A stretch of 64,000 nucleotides of DNA from Arthrobacter hankyongi (GCF_022012395.1 NZ_JAKLTQ010000001.1:248001-312000), one strand, 5' to 3'. Positions 36,242 through 45,728 are shown, counted from the first letter of the stretch. Made by a program: numbers and translations. Notes: generated by a model not told the origin, from the letters alone.

Positions 36242-37564
36242 TCACTTAGCTGCACCAAAGAACTTCCGCACGCCGGCCACGGCCTCCAGGAACACATCCA
36301 CATCGTCAGTGGTGTTGTACAGGTAGGTACTGGCGCGGGTGGTGGAGACCAGCCCCAGCCGTCGGTGCAGCGGCTGCGCGCAGTGGTGTCCCACGCGCAC
36401 CGCGATTCCCTTGTCGTCCAAGAACTGGCCGACATCGTGCGAATGCACCCCGTCTACGTCGAAGGCGGCCAGTCCGATCCGTTCAAGTCCGGTCTTCGGC
36501 CCCACCACACGGATACCCTCGATGGCTTCGAGACCGGCGACCAGCCGCTGGCCGAGGTGTGCCTCCCACGCATGGATCCGGTCCATCCCCGTCTCGCTCA
36601 GGTAATTCACCGCGGCGGCCAGGGCCACGGCCTGGGAGATTTTCTGCGTGCCGGCCTCGAAGCGCTGCGGGGCCGGCAGGTATTCCGCCTGCTCCATAGT
36701 CACCGTGGTGATCATGGAACCTCCGGTCAGGAACGGCGGCAGGGAATTGAGCAGTTCCGCCTTGCCGTAAAGCGCGCCGATGCCGGTGGGGCCGAGCATC
36801 TTGTGCCCCGAGAAGGCGGCGAAGTCCACGTCCAGGGCCTTCACATCCACCGGCAGGTGAGGCACGGACTGGCAGGCGTCCAGCACCACGAAGGCGCCAT
36901 GCTCCCGTGCCATACCGACCAGGGTTTCGACAGGGTTGATGGTGCCGAGCACGTTGGAGGCGTGCGTGAAAGCCAGGATTTTGGTGCGCGGGCCGATCAC
37001 CTTCGCGGCCTCTTCCAGCCGCAACGCGCCGTCGTCGTCCACCGGGATGTAGCGGAAGGTCGCACCGGTGCGGAATGCAAGCTCCTGCCACGGGATGAGG
37101 TTGGCGTGGTGTTCCATCTCGGTGGCCACGATCTCGTCCCCCGGGCCCAGCCGGAAACGCTCGGCTGCCGCCCGCCCGCGGCCGGCGCCGGCATTGGAGA
37201 AGGCATAGGTGATCAGGTTAAGGGCCTCGGTGGCGTTGGAGGTCCACACGATCTCGTTGCTCCGCGCACCGACGAAGCGGGCCACGGACTCCCGGGCGGC
37301 CTCGAAGACCTCGGTGGCCTCCACTGCCAGGGAGTGCGCGCCGCGGTGCACCGCGGCGTTGCGCTGTTCGTAGAATTCCTGCTCAGCTTCCAGGACACTG
37401 ACCGGATTCTGCGAGGTAGCCCCCGAATCCAGGTAGACCAGCGGATGCCCGTTGACCTGCAGGCCCAGGATCGGGAAGTCGTTGCGGATGCGCAGCACCT
37501 CGGCATTGTCCAGTGCCGTGACAGCGTGCTTGAGCGTAAGGGGTGTTGACACCAGGGGCGCCAT
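36242..37564 (-). CDS. sufS: Cysteine desulfurase SufS
   Basis: 440 residues, class II cysteine desulfurase using PLP to turn cysteine into alanine plus an enzyme-bound persulfide for Fe-S clusters. The PLP lysine lies in FSGHKMLGPTGIGALYG, the cofactor-binding histidine in ATEMEHHANLIPW, and the catalytic cysteine in RVGHHCAQPLHRR. AGGAGG four bases before ATG 37564 decides the start; the first 25 residues are an extension before NDFPILG. Cotranscribed with sufU. Confidence 0.96.
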   Translation of the reverse strand: MAPLVSTPLTLKHAVTALDNAEVLRIRNDFPILGLQVNGHPLVYLDSGATSQNPVSVLEAEQEFYEQRNAAVHRGAHSLAVEATEVFEAARESVARFVGARSNEIVWTSNATEALNLITYAFSNAGAGRGRAAAERFRLGPGDEIVATEMEHHANLIPWQELAFRTGATFRYIPVDDDGALRLEEAAKVIGPRTKILAFTHASNVLGTINPVETLVGMAREHGAFVVLDACQSVPHLPVDVKALDVDFAAFSGHKMLGPTGIGALYGKAELLNSLPPFLTGGSMITTVTMEQAEYLPAPQRFEAGTQKISQAVALAAAVNYLSETGMDRIHAWEAHLGQRLVAGLEAIEGIRVVGPKTGLERIGLAAFDVDGVHSHDVGQFLDDKGIAVRVGHHCAQPLHRRLGLVSTTRASTYLYNTTDDVDVFLEAVAGVRKFFGAAK

Positions 37565-37792
37565 GGGGCCTCCTTCATTGGCTGCTGCACTTGCCTCCCA
37601 TTACGCAAGACAAGTCTGCTCTAATAATCCCACGCTCTCCGGGGCGCGTCATGTGAGCGGAACCTAAGTTCCCGCCCGCACGCGCCGCGGCTCAGCCAGG
37701 GACGCCGGTTCCGGAGAGGACTGTCGGGCCAGGACGGACCTGCCGATGGCCGATGTAGCGGCGACAGGCAACCGCATCCGTAGCCTGGCCGG

Positions 37793-39232
37793 TCAGACCG
37801 TGCTGATTTTCCGGAATTCGACGGGCACTTCGCCGTCGTAGTTCTTGGTTAAGGAAAAGTAACCGCCGCGGAAAGCATCGTTGCGCACAGTGTCCCGCCA
37901 TCTGGTTCCGTCGGTTCGGCCGTACCCGATATTGATGGGCGTCACATCGACCCGGAAGCTCATCCATTCACCCGGGCGGGGCTTGTCCGTCTGCATGGTG
38001 CCCAGCCGCTTGCCGTTCACCTGCCCCGGATCGCGGCTGAAGAGTTCCAGTTCCCCGGAGGCACGAATCACCAGATGGTAGCCGCCGACCTCGCTCAGTT
38101 GAAACACCCGGTACGGCTGGTCGCCAGCCTGGCCAAAAGCCAGCCCGGCGTGCTCGCGGTCCCCCGGAAGGTTTTCCGGCCAACGCATCTGGAACTGGAT
38201 GCCGTAGATATTCTTCGGCAGCGGGCACATCGAGCCCATGCAATAACTCGAGCTTCCGGGGCCGGCCAAGGCAAGACTGGCCGGCCCCGGCTGGATCAGC
38301 GGCTGCCGGCTCCAACTGCCGTCCACCTCCCATGGCAGGTCGCCTGCGGCCCGCAGGCCGGTGCCGAACTGGTCCGACTGGTAGCGTGCGTCCGCAGAGG
38401 CCACGTACGGAATGTTGGAGCACATCATGCCCGAGACGCCCAGGCGCAGGAGCCGGTCCCGCATGGAGCGGGTATGCACCGCCCAGCAGATCACTGGCTT
38501 GCCTGTGGAAACCATCGTCCGGATGACCTCGTCCGAAGCTGTGTGGTGCACCCCGAGATAATCAAAGCGCGGTTCCAGTTCATCGATCCGGTCGTAGAGA
38601 TCATCGCCGAAGTAGCCCCAGGTCCTGTAGCCTCTGCCGGATGCCATGGCCACCCGGCCGGCCGTGGCTTCCTGCTTCCAGACGAAGTGGCTGCGTGAGT
38701 CGGGGTAGCTGTCCATCAGATCCAACAACGCACGGGCGTTGCTGCCCTGTTTGTCCTCGATGAAGATCACGTGGGAGGCGGCATAGGCGTCCAGTACGTC
38801 CTTCAACAACGCGATCGGCTCCCGGGGACTGGCGGGGCCGAGCCATGCGCGGGCATCGTTGCGCAAGCCTGCCAAGACGCTGTACGGAGTGTCGGCAATG
38901 ACCAGATTGCTGCCGGTCAGCCGGGCGGTGTCACTGTCATGATGGCAGACCAGGACGCCGTCGCTGGTGGCGTTGACGGAAACTTCGATCGCCATGGACC
39001 CCGCCGCGACCGCCTGGGCGTAAGCCAGTCCGGTATGCTCCGGCCAGTTGTCCCCGGAACCGCGGTGGGCAATGTAATACGGTCTGCGGTCCAGCAGTTC
39101 CGCAATCGTGTAGGCCGCCTGGCCCGGGACAGCTCCGCTCGGCTTGTCCGGCGTGCAGCCGGACAGCAGTGCCAGCGACGAGGCAGCAACAAGCAGCCGC
39201 CTCCTGGTCAGGTATGGTGATTCCGCCGTCAT
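37793..39232 (-). CDS. Glycerophosphodiester phosphodiesterase-like lipoprotein
   Basis: 479 residues. The N-terminus LTRRRLLVAASSLALLSGC is a lipoprotein signal with C26 lipidated and an arginine cluster resembling a Tat signal. Residues about 50-290 are a GDPD TIM barrel: YYIAHRGSGDNWPEHTGLAYAQA (H56, R57, E65), then MAIEVSVNATSDG and VCHHDSD. In classical enzymes the second motif is IExD; here the acidic residue after E83 is S85, so metal binding may be altered. The C-terminal part (about 300-479) is a separate beta-rich domain of concanavalin type. It may act on glycerophosphodiesters of wall polymers or lipids outside the membrane. GGGGGAA precedes ATG 39232. Confidence 0.78.
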   Translation of the reverse strand: MTAESPYLTRRRLLVAASSLALLSGCTPDKPSGAVPGQAAYTIAELLDRRPYYIAHRGSGDNWPEHTGLAYAQAVAAGSMAIEVSVNATSDGVLVCHHDSDTARLTGSNLVIADTPYSVLAGLRNDARAWLGPASPREPIALLKDVLDAYAASHVIFIEDKQGSNARALLDLMDSYPDSRSHFVWKQEATAGRVAMASGRGYRTWGYFGDDLYDRIDELEPRFDYLGVHHTASDEVIRTMVSTGKPVICWAVHTRSMRDRLLRLGVSGMMCSNIPYVASADARYQSDQFGTGLRAAGDLPWEVDGSWSRQPLIQPGPASLALAGPGSSSYCMGSMCPLPKNIYGIQFQMRWPENLPGDREHAGLAFGQAGDQPYRVFQLSEVGGYHLVIRASGELELFSRDPGQVNGKRLGTMQTDKPRPGEWMSFRVDVTPINIGYGRTDGTRWRDTVRNDAFRGGYFSLTKNYDGEVPVEFRKISTV

Positions 39233-39587
39233 GGTTCTTCGTTTCCCCCGCTTGAGAAAGGCCTGTCCAAAGGCAACCAGCGCCCTGGTCACCGGCATCA
39301 TGTCTTTAGGCATTTGATCATAGACTTCCGCGCTGCGGCGGTAGGGATCGACGGCGCCGTCGTCCCCTTCATCGCCGGCCGGCGTTTCCGGCCGCACGGC
39401 CGGTGGCCATGCGACGAGCGGCCGTCGCCGGTCGGCCGGGGTACCCGCGGCGGAACGAGGCCCGCCGGTGTCTGCGCTGCCGGCTGCGCACCCTGCCCTT
39501 GGCCGGCCCGTCCCCGTGCCGCCGTGTGTATGCTGGGCACATCACAGTCGATGCCACGCGCCTGGGGCGCATTCTGGGGGGAATGCC
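39233..39587. other. Divergent intergenic region between GDPD-like gene and glycosyltransferase
   Basis: No convincing gene. TATGCT (39529-39534) is a possible -10 for the plus-strand glycosyltransferase, 54 bp before its start; GGGGGGAA just before ATG 39588 is the ribosome site. No inverted repeat stands out. Confidence 0.35.
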
Positions 39588-40748
39588 ATGACGTCAATCA
39601 ATGATCCGCTGCGTGTTCTTGTGGCCCATCCGTCCGCGGACCTCTACGGTTCGGACCGGGTGCTTCTCGAAACCGTCCAGGCCCTGCTGGAGCGCGGGGA
39701 TCGGGTCGCGGTGGCCCTGCCCGGGCCGGGGCCGCTGGTGGCCGAACTGCAGGGGCGCGGCGCCCTGGTGGAGTACTGCCCGACCCCGGTGCTGCGCCGG
39801 TCGCTGCTCTCGCCGGCCGGCCTGCTGCGCCTGTCCGGTGAAAGCCTGCGCGGCTTCCGCGCCGGACTGCAGGTGCTGCGCCGCTACCGTCCGGATGCCC
39901 TGTACGTGAACACCGTGACTGTTCCGCTGTGGCCGCTACTGGGTCGGCTGGCCCGCGTGCCCACCGTGACCCACGTCCACGAGGCCGAGCGCCACACCTC
40001 CCGCAAGCAGCAGCTTGCCTTGGCCCTGCCCTTGCTGCTGGCCAACAGCATCGTAGCCAACAGCCGCTTCACTGCCGACACTTTGGGGCATGTCCTGCCG
40101 GCCCTGCGCGGACGGGCCCGCGTCGTCTACAACGGCGTACCGGGACCGGCGTCGCCGCCGCCCGCCCGGCCCGCGCTCGACGGCCGCCTGCGCGTGGCCT
40201 ATGTCGGCAGGCTGTCGCACCGGAAGGGAGTGGACGTAGCGCTCGACGCCGTGGCGCAGCTGCGCCGGCGCGGGGTAGACGCATCCCTGGACATCGTCGG
40301 CGCCGCGGTCCCCGGCTACGAAGACTACGAACAGCTGCTGCGCCACCGGGTGCAGAAGCTGGGGCTCGGGCAGGACGTGGTCTTCCACGGGTTCCAGCCG
40401 TACCCGTGGGACATCCTCGCCGGAGCCGACGCCGCGGTGGTGCCCTCGCGGCTGGACGAGTCCTTCGGCAACACCGCCGTGGAGGCCGTGCTGGCTTCCC
40501 GTCCGCTGGTGGCCAGCTCGGTTCCCGGGCTCCGCGAGGCGGCCGAGGGGTATGCCAGCGCCCAGTTCGCCGCCCCCGGGGACGCCGCCGGGATGGCCGA
40601 CGCCCTGGAACGAATCGTCACGGACTGGGACCGTTACCGTGCCGCCGCGGCCCTCGATGCCGCCGCCGCCGTCGAACGCCACGCACCGCGGCGGTACCGG
40701 CACAGCATCGCCGCGGCCGTTGCCGAAGCGGCCGGTCCGCGCGGCTGA
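39588..40748 (+). CDS. Family 4 glycosyltransferase (GT-B)
   Basis: 386 residues. N-terminal GT-B domain starts RVLVAHPSADLYGSDRVLLETVQAL, the 'glycine/serine-rich loop and drive' typical of GT4 enzymes acting on lipid-linked glycans. The C-terminal donor domain has LRVAYVGRLSHRKGVDVALDAVAQL and the EX7E-like PSRLDESFGNTAVEAVLASRPLVAS, the retaining GT4 signature. No signal or membrane helix, so it works at the cytoplasmic face, probably adding a sugar to the surface polysaccharide made by the adjacent operon. Ends against a two-way terminator. Confidence 0.9.
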   Translation: MTSINDPLRVLVAHPSADLYGSDRVLLETVQALLERGDRVAVALPGPGPLVAELQGRGALVEYCPTPVLRRSLLSPAGLLRLSGESLRGFRAGLQVLRRYRPDALYVNTVTVPLWPLLGRLARVPTVTHVHEAERHTSRKQQLALALPLLLANSIVANSRFTADTLGHVLPALRGRARVVYNGVPGPASPPPARPALDGRLRVAYVGRLSHRKGVDVALDAVAQLRRRGVDASLDIVGAAVPGYEDYEQLLRHRVQKLGLGQDVVFHGFQPYPWDILAGADAAVVPSRLDESFGNTAVEAVLASRPLVASSVPGLREAAEGYASAQFAAPGDAAGMADALERIVTDWDRYRAAAALDAAAAVERHAPRRYRHSIAAAVAEAAGPRG

Positions 40749-40767
40749 CCCGGCAGAGCACAAACAA

Positions 40768-40799
40768 GGCGGGGCGGGGCCTGTTGGTCCCACCCCGCC
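40768..40799. terminator. Bidirectional terminator between glycosyltransferase and EPS operon end
   Basis: GGCGGGGCGGGGCC (40768-40781) pairs with GGTCCCACCCCGCC (40786-40799) with a 4-base loop, one mismatch and one wobble. On the minus strand it is followed by TTGTTTGTG. Confidence 0.8.
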
Positions 40800-40814
40800 C
40801 TTGCTCCCGCGGCG

Positions 40815-43800
40815 TCAGCCCGTGGCCTTCACCACCAGGTCATCGAACGAGGCGACAATCGGCGTGTTGGTCGAGGAAGCGGAGGCGTAGACACTCAGTC
40901 CGACCGCTCCCGGAGCCTGCAGCTCCGCAGTCGAGTCAGTGGCGGTCACCTGCCAGTCGGCCGGCTCCTCCGTCCCCACCGGCCAGACCTTGGCCTGGAC
41001 CGTGGTGGGCGAGGCCCCCGTGACCTGCAGGCGCAGCTGCAGCTGCTGCCCGGCCACGTAGGTCAGTCCGGGGATCGTGGCCTGCCGCAGGACGGTTTCC
41101 GTGGAACCGACCACACGCTGGGCCTGCAGCACCACCGATCCGGTCGAGGTCACCCTGGCGGCTGCCAGGTACTGGCCGGTAGTGCCCACCTGGCGTCCCG
41201 TCATCTCCACGTAGGTGCCGCCGCCGGTGGTCGGCTTGTCCAGCGCGAACTTCACGCTGGCATCCGTGCCCGCAGCGGAGACCGTGTTCAGGGAGGCACC
41301 GGGGCCGTGTCCGGCGGAATTCATCCGGATCTTCCCGATACCGTCGACCACGTTGAAGTTCGTGGCGGATCCACGCAGAGTCCAGGCGCCGCCCGTGTCG
41401 GCACTACCCCAGCCCGATGTCAGGGCGCGTCCAAAGGCGTCCGCGGCCACGTTGACCGCGGGCGGCGGACCGGCCTCCACAGTGATGTCCTGCGTCGTGC
41501 TGCGCTCGGCGCCGTCATCGTCGGTCACGGTCAGCTTCACGGTGTAGGTGCCCGCCGCAGTGTAGGTGTGCGACGCGGTCACGCCGCTGCCGGTTGCGCC
41601 GTCGCCGAAGTCCCAAGCGTAGCCGGCAATGGTGCCGTCCGGATCGGTCGAGGCCGAGGCATCCACGGCCAGTGCCAGCTCGTTGGCCGCCGCGCTGAAG
41701 GACACGGTGGGAGCGACGTTGGCCGGTGTCCCGGTGCTGCCGGCGGTGTAGTGGTTCTGCACCTGGGCGGCGCTGAGCACCTTCGGGTAGACCGCCACCT
41801 CGTCGATGTCACCGGCGAAGTAGGCGCTGGTCGGGCGCGGGCTCCAACGGCTCAGGCTGTCTCCGCCAATCCGCCAGTACCCCATCACGTTCTGGCCCTT
41901 GGCCACATCGGCCCGTTGGGCCACCAGCTGTCCGTCGACGAAGAGCTGCATGCCGTTGTCGCCAAGCGTCGTTGCGGCATGGTGCCACTGGCCGTCATTG
42001 TAGGCGGCGGTGCTGTTGATGCTCAGCCGCACGCCGTTCTGCATCACCCCGAAGTACAGCTGGCCGGTATTAGCCATGTACAGGTGCCGGTCCATCAGGT
42101 CCGAGTTGACGGTGGTGGAGTTGGCGTAGCCGATCAGCTTGCCGCCGCGGATGGTCGTGGTGCGGAACCACAGCTCCGTGCTGAACTTGTTCGGCGGCTG
42201 CACCCGAGAGGTGGTGGAGGCAGAGCCCCCCGTGGCGCCCGAGAAGGTGGCAGCGGTGTTGCCATCACCTGCTACCGCACCCGCGGTGCCCAGCACAGCC
42301 CCGGCGTTCAGCGTCACATCGTCATTGCCGGCCATGTCGATTCCCACGGTTCCGCCGGATTCGCCGAGCCGCCAGTAGTTGGCTGGTTCGTCCGCCTTGA
42401 TCGTGTCGGCGTAGGTACTGACCGCCGGATCTTCCGCCGCCGCCGTGACAGCGACCGTATTGCCGCGGACCTCGACGCCGGTGGGGTCAGTGGCGAAGAT
42501 GCGGTAGCTGTACTGCCGGCCCGGGACCAGCCCAGTGTCCAGGAAGCTCATGCCCGGCCGGTCCCAGAAGGTCGATTCCAGGCTGGTGGTGTAGACCGGG
42601 TTGGCCGCATTGCCGTCCCGGATCACCTTGTAGGTGATCTTCTTGTTGTCCATGTCCCAGTTCGCCTGCCAGCGCACGCGCACCGTGCCGGCCTTCGGCG
42701 AGGTGAGGGTGGGCGTGAACTGCGCTCCGCTGGCTTCCGGTCCGCGCTGGTTGGGCGCGCCCTGGCGCACCGTGTAGCGGACCAGGCCCTGCTGCGCCAC
42801 ACCGTTGACCCGCGTGAACTCGCCGCCCATCACCACGTACTGGTCATTGCCGGTGACCGACCAGGGTCCCTGGAACTGGCCGGTGAAGGTGCCGGTGTTC
42901 ATGTTCGGGAACCAGTTCTGCAACTGCGGCCGCGGCAGGCCTTCGAAGTTGGTGTAGTCGTACAGTTCCCGCTTGATGGTGCCGCCCACCGCCTTGCTGA
43001 AGGCTAGGCCGCGGTTGTACTGCCAGTCGATCTCCTGCGGGAAACCGTCCACGTTCGCACAATTGTGCGGATGCCCGGCCAGGTAGACCAGATCGCGGCT
43101 GCCCGCATAGACCGAATAGGAGTCACCATGGCAGTCCTCAAGCCATTCGGTTTCCAGATCGGACCATTTGATGGAGACCACGCCTTCCAGTGTGCTGATC
43201 CGGCCGAACGTGTAGCCGCTGGCATAGAAGTTCGTCCCGTCCGACGTCAGGCTGGTGATGGCACCGTTGGTATCGCCGTTGCGGACGTACTCGTTGGCTG
43301 GGAGCGGGAATTGGGTTCCGGTCACCGCATCCAGCACGCCAAGCCCGTACCCGGGATGATCCGAACCGTTCAGCGAGGTGAACGCACCGCCGACGGCAAT
43401 CTTGGAGGCGTCCGGGGACAGGGCCAGCCCGTTGACCTGGCCGTTCGCCGCCACCGGGGCCCAGTTCAGCAGCGCGGCATCGGACGCCCGCACGGCTGCC
43501 AGCCGCGTACGCGTCACGCCGCCCACGAAGTTGAACTCGCCGCCGAAATACACGGTGCTGTTCGTAGCCGCAATGGCGCGGACGGATGCGGAGGGCTGGG
43601 GCCGGAAGCTCTGGACCAGCGCGCCGGTGGACGGGTTCAGCGCCACCAGGCGCGACACCGCCGTGGTTCCGTTGTATTGCGTGAATTCACCGCCCACGTA
43701 CAGCCGCGAACCGTCCGGCGAGGCCGCGAGCGAAAGCACCTGGGCATTGAACCTCGGGGCGAAGGAACCGATCAGCTCGCCGGTGGTGAGGTTGTAGGCC

Positions 43801-44093
43801 AGGATGTTCGCCCTGGCCACCTCGTTGGTCCCGGCCGGTGAACCGGCCGGGCGGGCAGAGCTGAAATTCCCGCCGACGTAGACGGTATTGCCGATGATCA
43901 CCTGCGACCAGACAACGCCGTTGATCTGCACGGTGGGCAGCCGGTCTGCGCTGACGGTGGCCGGGGTGAGCGGATCCGCAGGATTTGTGGGAACAGTGTC
44001 CGCGTTCGCGGACGGTATACCGGCGACGGCCATGGAAGCGGCCAGTGCGGCGGAGGATAGAAGGATGGCGCTCCTGCGCCAGGGAATGTGCAT
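40815..44093 (-). CDS. Large secreted protein: propeller-like repeats, FnIII-like, LamG, PKD and C-terminal beta domain
   Basis: 1092 residues with a signal peptide (SSAALAASMAVAGIPSANA). Residues about 45-440 hold repeats of the form ANSTVYFGGEF..VGGVTRTRLAAV, delta-60/propeller-like. A fibronectin III-like stretch (about 455-560), a LamG/concanavalin domain (about 570-790, ending IDEVAVYPKVL) and one PKD domain (about 800-880, with YAWDFGDG) follow. The last 200 residues (FGRALTSGWGSADTGG onward) are a jelly-roll-like domain shared with the protein at 62018-64000. No anchor is visible, so it is released or held by sugar binding. It is last in the exopolysaccharide operon, 2 bp after the preceding stop, suggesting a role at the polymer: binding, shaping or attachment. 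Confidence 0.85.
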   Translation of the reverse strand: MHIPWRRSAILLSSAALAASMAVAGIPSANADTVPTNPADPLTPATVSADRLPTVQINGVVWSQVIIGNTVYVGGNFSSARPAGSPAGTNEVARANILAYNLTTGELIGSFAPRFNAQVLSLAASPDGSRLYVGGEFTQYNGTTAVSRLVALNPSTGALVQSFRPQPSASVRAIAATNSTVYFGGEFNFVGGVTRTRLAAVRASDAALLNWAPVAANGQVNGLALSPDASKIAVGGAFTSLNGSDHPGYGLGVLDAVTGTQFPLPANEYVRNGDTNGAITSLTSDGTNFYASGYTFGRISTLEGVVSIKWSDLETEWLEDCHGDSYSVYAGSRDLVYLAGHPHNCANVDGFPQEIDWQYNRGLAFSKAVGGTIKRELYDYTNFEGLPRPQLQNWFPNMNTGTFTGQFQGPWSVTGNDQYVVMGGEFTRVNGVAQQGLVRYTVRQGAPNQRGPEASGAQFTPTLTSPKAGTVRVRWQANWDMDNKKITYKVIRDGNAANPVYTTSLESTFWDRPGMSFLDTGLVPGRQYSYRIFATDPTGVEVRGNTVAVTAAAEDPAVSTYADTIKADEPANYWRLGESGGTVGIDMAGNDDVTLNAGAVLGTAGAVAGDGNTAATFSGATGGSASTTSRVQPPNKFSTELWFRTTTIRGGKLIGYANSTTVNSDLMDRHLYMANTGQLYFGVMQNGVRLSINSTAAYNDGQWHHAATTLGDNGMQLFVDGQLVAQRADVAKGQNVMGYWRIGGDSLSRWSPRPTSAYFAGDIDEVAVYPKVLSAAQVQNHYTAGSTGTPANVAPTVSFSAAANELALAVDASASTDPDGTIAGYAWDFGDGATGSGVTASHTYTAAGTYTVKLTVTDDDGAERSTTQDITVEAGPPPAVNVAADAFGRALTSGWGSADTGGAWTLRGSATNFNVVDGIGKIRMNSAGHGPGASLNTVSAAGTDASVKFALDKPTTGGGTYVEMTGRQVGTTGQYLAAARVTSTGSVVLQAQRVVGSTETVLRQATIPGLTYVAGQQLQLRLQVTGASPTTVQAKVWPVGTEEPADWQVTATDSTAELQAPGAVGLSVYASASSTNTPIVASFDDLVVKATG

Positions 44094-44095
44094 AG

Positions 44096-44923
44096 CTATC
44101 CTGCCTTTCTCGGGGCTGCGCCTTCGAACGCAACCACAGTCTCGGACACAGAGAAGTTCAGGTGAATGCGCACCTGTTCCCGCTGGTCCTCGGGGACTTG
44201 GAAAACGAAGGTGCCGGAGGCGCTCTTGCCTGCCGCAACCGCTTTCGGGAAGCCGCTGGCGCCGGAACCGTTGAGTTCGATGGCAGGCAGCTTTTGTGCA
44301 CCTGCCTCTACCGTGACGTCGGCAGCGTCCAACTTCAGCGCCTTGGCCGATGTGTTCCGCACTTCCAGCGAGAAGCGGATGGCCGGGCCGGCGATTTCGC
44401 CGATGCCGTCGGCTTTCGCCTCGATCGCCTCGATCTTGGAAACGCTGACGGTTCCGCCGTCGATCTGGGCGGCCTGTTCCAGCTGGACGGCCGGGGCGAT
44501 GGGCTTCGACTTGGCCGCCAGTTCCGCGTCTTTGGCCACCGCGAGCGAACCCACCGGCTCCTTGGCCGGCTTTTCCCCGCTGTCCTTTGTCGCCGTGCCG
44601 GTTTTCGTTTTGGCTTCGCCGGAATTCGTCTTGGAGACTGGTTTATCGGCAGTGCCCTTGGCACTGCCGCCGGCCTTGCCAGTCTGCTCCGGTGCCGCAG
44701 CAGAAGCCTGGGTGCCGGCTGGCGACGGCGCCGCCGCCGGTTCCGGTCCGGCGCCGGACGACCAGACCACAGCCACTGCCGCAGTCGCCGCTGCCGCGCC
44801 GATCAACAACGCGGCGATACCGCGCCGCCGGGGCTGCCGGGGCTGCCGGGGCTGCCGGGGGCCCATAATGCCGTCGTCGGGCAGGTCCGCCTCGTCCAGC
44901 GGTCCCTCGCTGCCGTTATGCAT
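44096..44923 (-). CDS. Membrane-anchored DUF4352-like extracellular protein
   Basis: 275 residues. An acidic N-terminus, a proline/arginine repeat RQPRQPRQPRRR, one membrane helix (about 34-53), a low-complexity Ala/Lys/Thr linker (about 55-130) and a C-terminal immunoglobulin-like domain (about 145-270) with the pattern AIRFSLEVRNTSAKALKLDAADV seen in DUF4352/telokin-like domains. The domain would sit outside the membrane on a flexible stalk. AGGAGG lies 5 bases before ATG 44923; the start overlaps the preceding gene by 8 bp, and the next gene begins 2 bp after the stop. Function unknown; operon position points to polysaccharide export or anchoring. Confidence 0.75.
   Translation of the reverse strand: MHNGSEGPLDEADLPDDGIMGPRQPRQPRQPRRRGIAALLIGAAAATAAVAVVWSSGAGPEPAAAPSPAGTQASAAAPEQTGKAGGSAKGTADKPVSKTNSGEAKTKTGTATKDSGEKPAKEPVGSLAVAKDAELAAKSKPIAPAVQLEQAAQIDGGTVSVSKIEAIEAKADGIGEIAGPAIRFSLEVRNTSAKALKLDAADVTVEAGAQKLPAIELNGSGASGFPKAVAAGKSASGTFVFQVPEDQREQVRIHLNFSVSETVVAFEGAAPRKAG
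44828..44854. repeat. Three tandem 9-bp units inside a coding region
   Basis: CCGGGGCTG is repeated three times with a partial fourth. On the minus strand it encodes the Arg-Gln-Pro triplets before the membrane helix of the DUF4352-like protein. Unit length is a multiple of three, so copy-number change would lengthen or shorten the juxtamembrane part without shifting frame. Confidence 0.85.
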
Positions 44924-45728
44924 GGCGTCCTCCTTCCGACGCAGCAGCAGCCGCTGGATCCAGGCGCCGCATTTCCCGGAACCACTTCACGCAGGCCAGC
45001 ACCAGGTACGCCAGGTTCGCGGCAAAGAACAGCGTGTACAGTCCCATGAACACCAGCGGTGCGCCGATGAAGAGGAAGACGAAACAGAGGAAACCGTAGT
45101 CCGTGGGCAGCAGGGCCAGTGACTTCAACCGGGACCCGATCCGGCGTGGGATGGCAGCACCTGCCTTGAGGAAATGGTTCTTCCGCAGTTGTTCGGTGAG
45201 GATCATGGCCAGGAAGGCGACGGCGTCCACGAGGCAGTACGCGACCGGCACGAGCAGCCAGACCGGATCGTCCAGCCCGAAGGTACGGTAGGCACATACC
45301 AGCACCGCCAAATGCAGAGCGGAAGCCTTGATGCTGTCCAGTACGTGGTCCAGCCACTCGCCGCAGAGGGAGCCGCCGCCGCGCAGCCGGGCCACCTGCC
45401 CGTCCGCGGAATCGAAGGCGTATCCGATGGCCAGGCCTGCCCAAACTACGGGTCCGGTCCAGCCAGCCGGTCCGCTGTCCCCGGCCGGCGCCGCGGCCAG
45501 CAGCGTGATGGCGGAGAATGTAAAGGCGGCGCTTATGGTGCTGACCATGTTCGGGGTCAGGCCGGCCCGGTATGCCCCGGCTGCAAGCAGCCGCCCGGCC
45601 CGCCGGTTGACCAGGACCGAGTAGGCAGGGGTCCCCGGGGTCGCCGCCTTCTGGGCGCCGGCGAGGGCCCGGACGGTCTCGCGGTAGCCCGGTCGGACCT
45701 CGGATCGTCCGAGCATCTGCCCGGTCAT
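44916..45728 (-). CDS. CDP-alcohol phosphatidyltransferase
   Basis: 270 residues, polytopic membrane enzyme. The full signature D-x2-DG-x2-AR-x8-G-x3-D-x3-D is present as DSADGQVARLRGG...CGEWLDHVLD, so it should be active in transferring a phosphoalcohol between CDP and an alcohol acceptor. About six membrane helices. In this operon it stands next to a cytidylyltransferase and a glycosyltransferase, so it may place a CDP-activated alcohol (glycerol- or inositol-like) onto a lipid or glycan rather than make bulk phospholipid. ATG overlaps the preceding stop by 4 bp (ATGA). Confidence 0.88.
   Translation of the reverse strand: MTGQMLGRSEVRPGYRETVRALAGAQKAATPGTPAYSVLVNRRAGRLLAAGAYRAGLTPNMVSTISAAFTFSAITLLAAAPAGDSGPAGWTGPVVWAGLAIGYAFDSADGQVARLRGGGSLCGEWLDHVLDSIKASALHLAVLVCAYRTFGLDDPVWLLVPVAYCLVDAVAFLAMILTEQLRKNHFLKAGAAIPRRIGSRLKSLALLPTDYGFLCFVFLFIGAPLVFMGLYTLFFAANLAYLVLACVKWFREMRRLDPAAAAASEGGRHA

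Noticed and set aside
40768-40799. Small RNA gene between two convergent genes
   Set aside because: A simple GC-rich hairpin placed between convergent stops is better explained as a two-way terminator.
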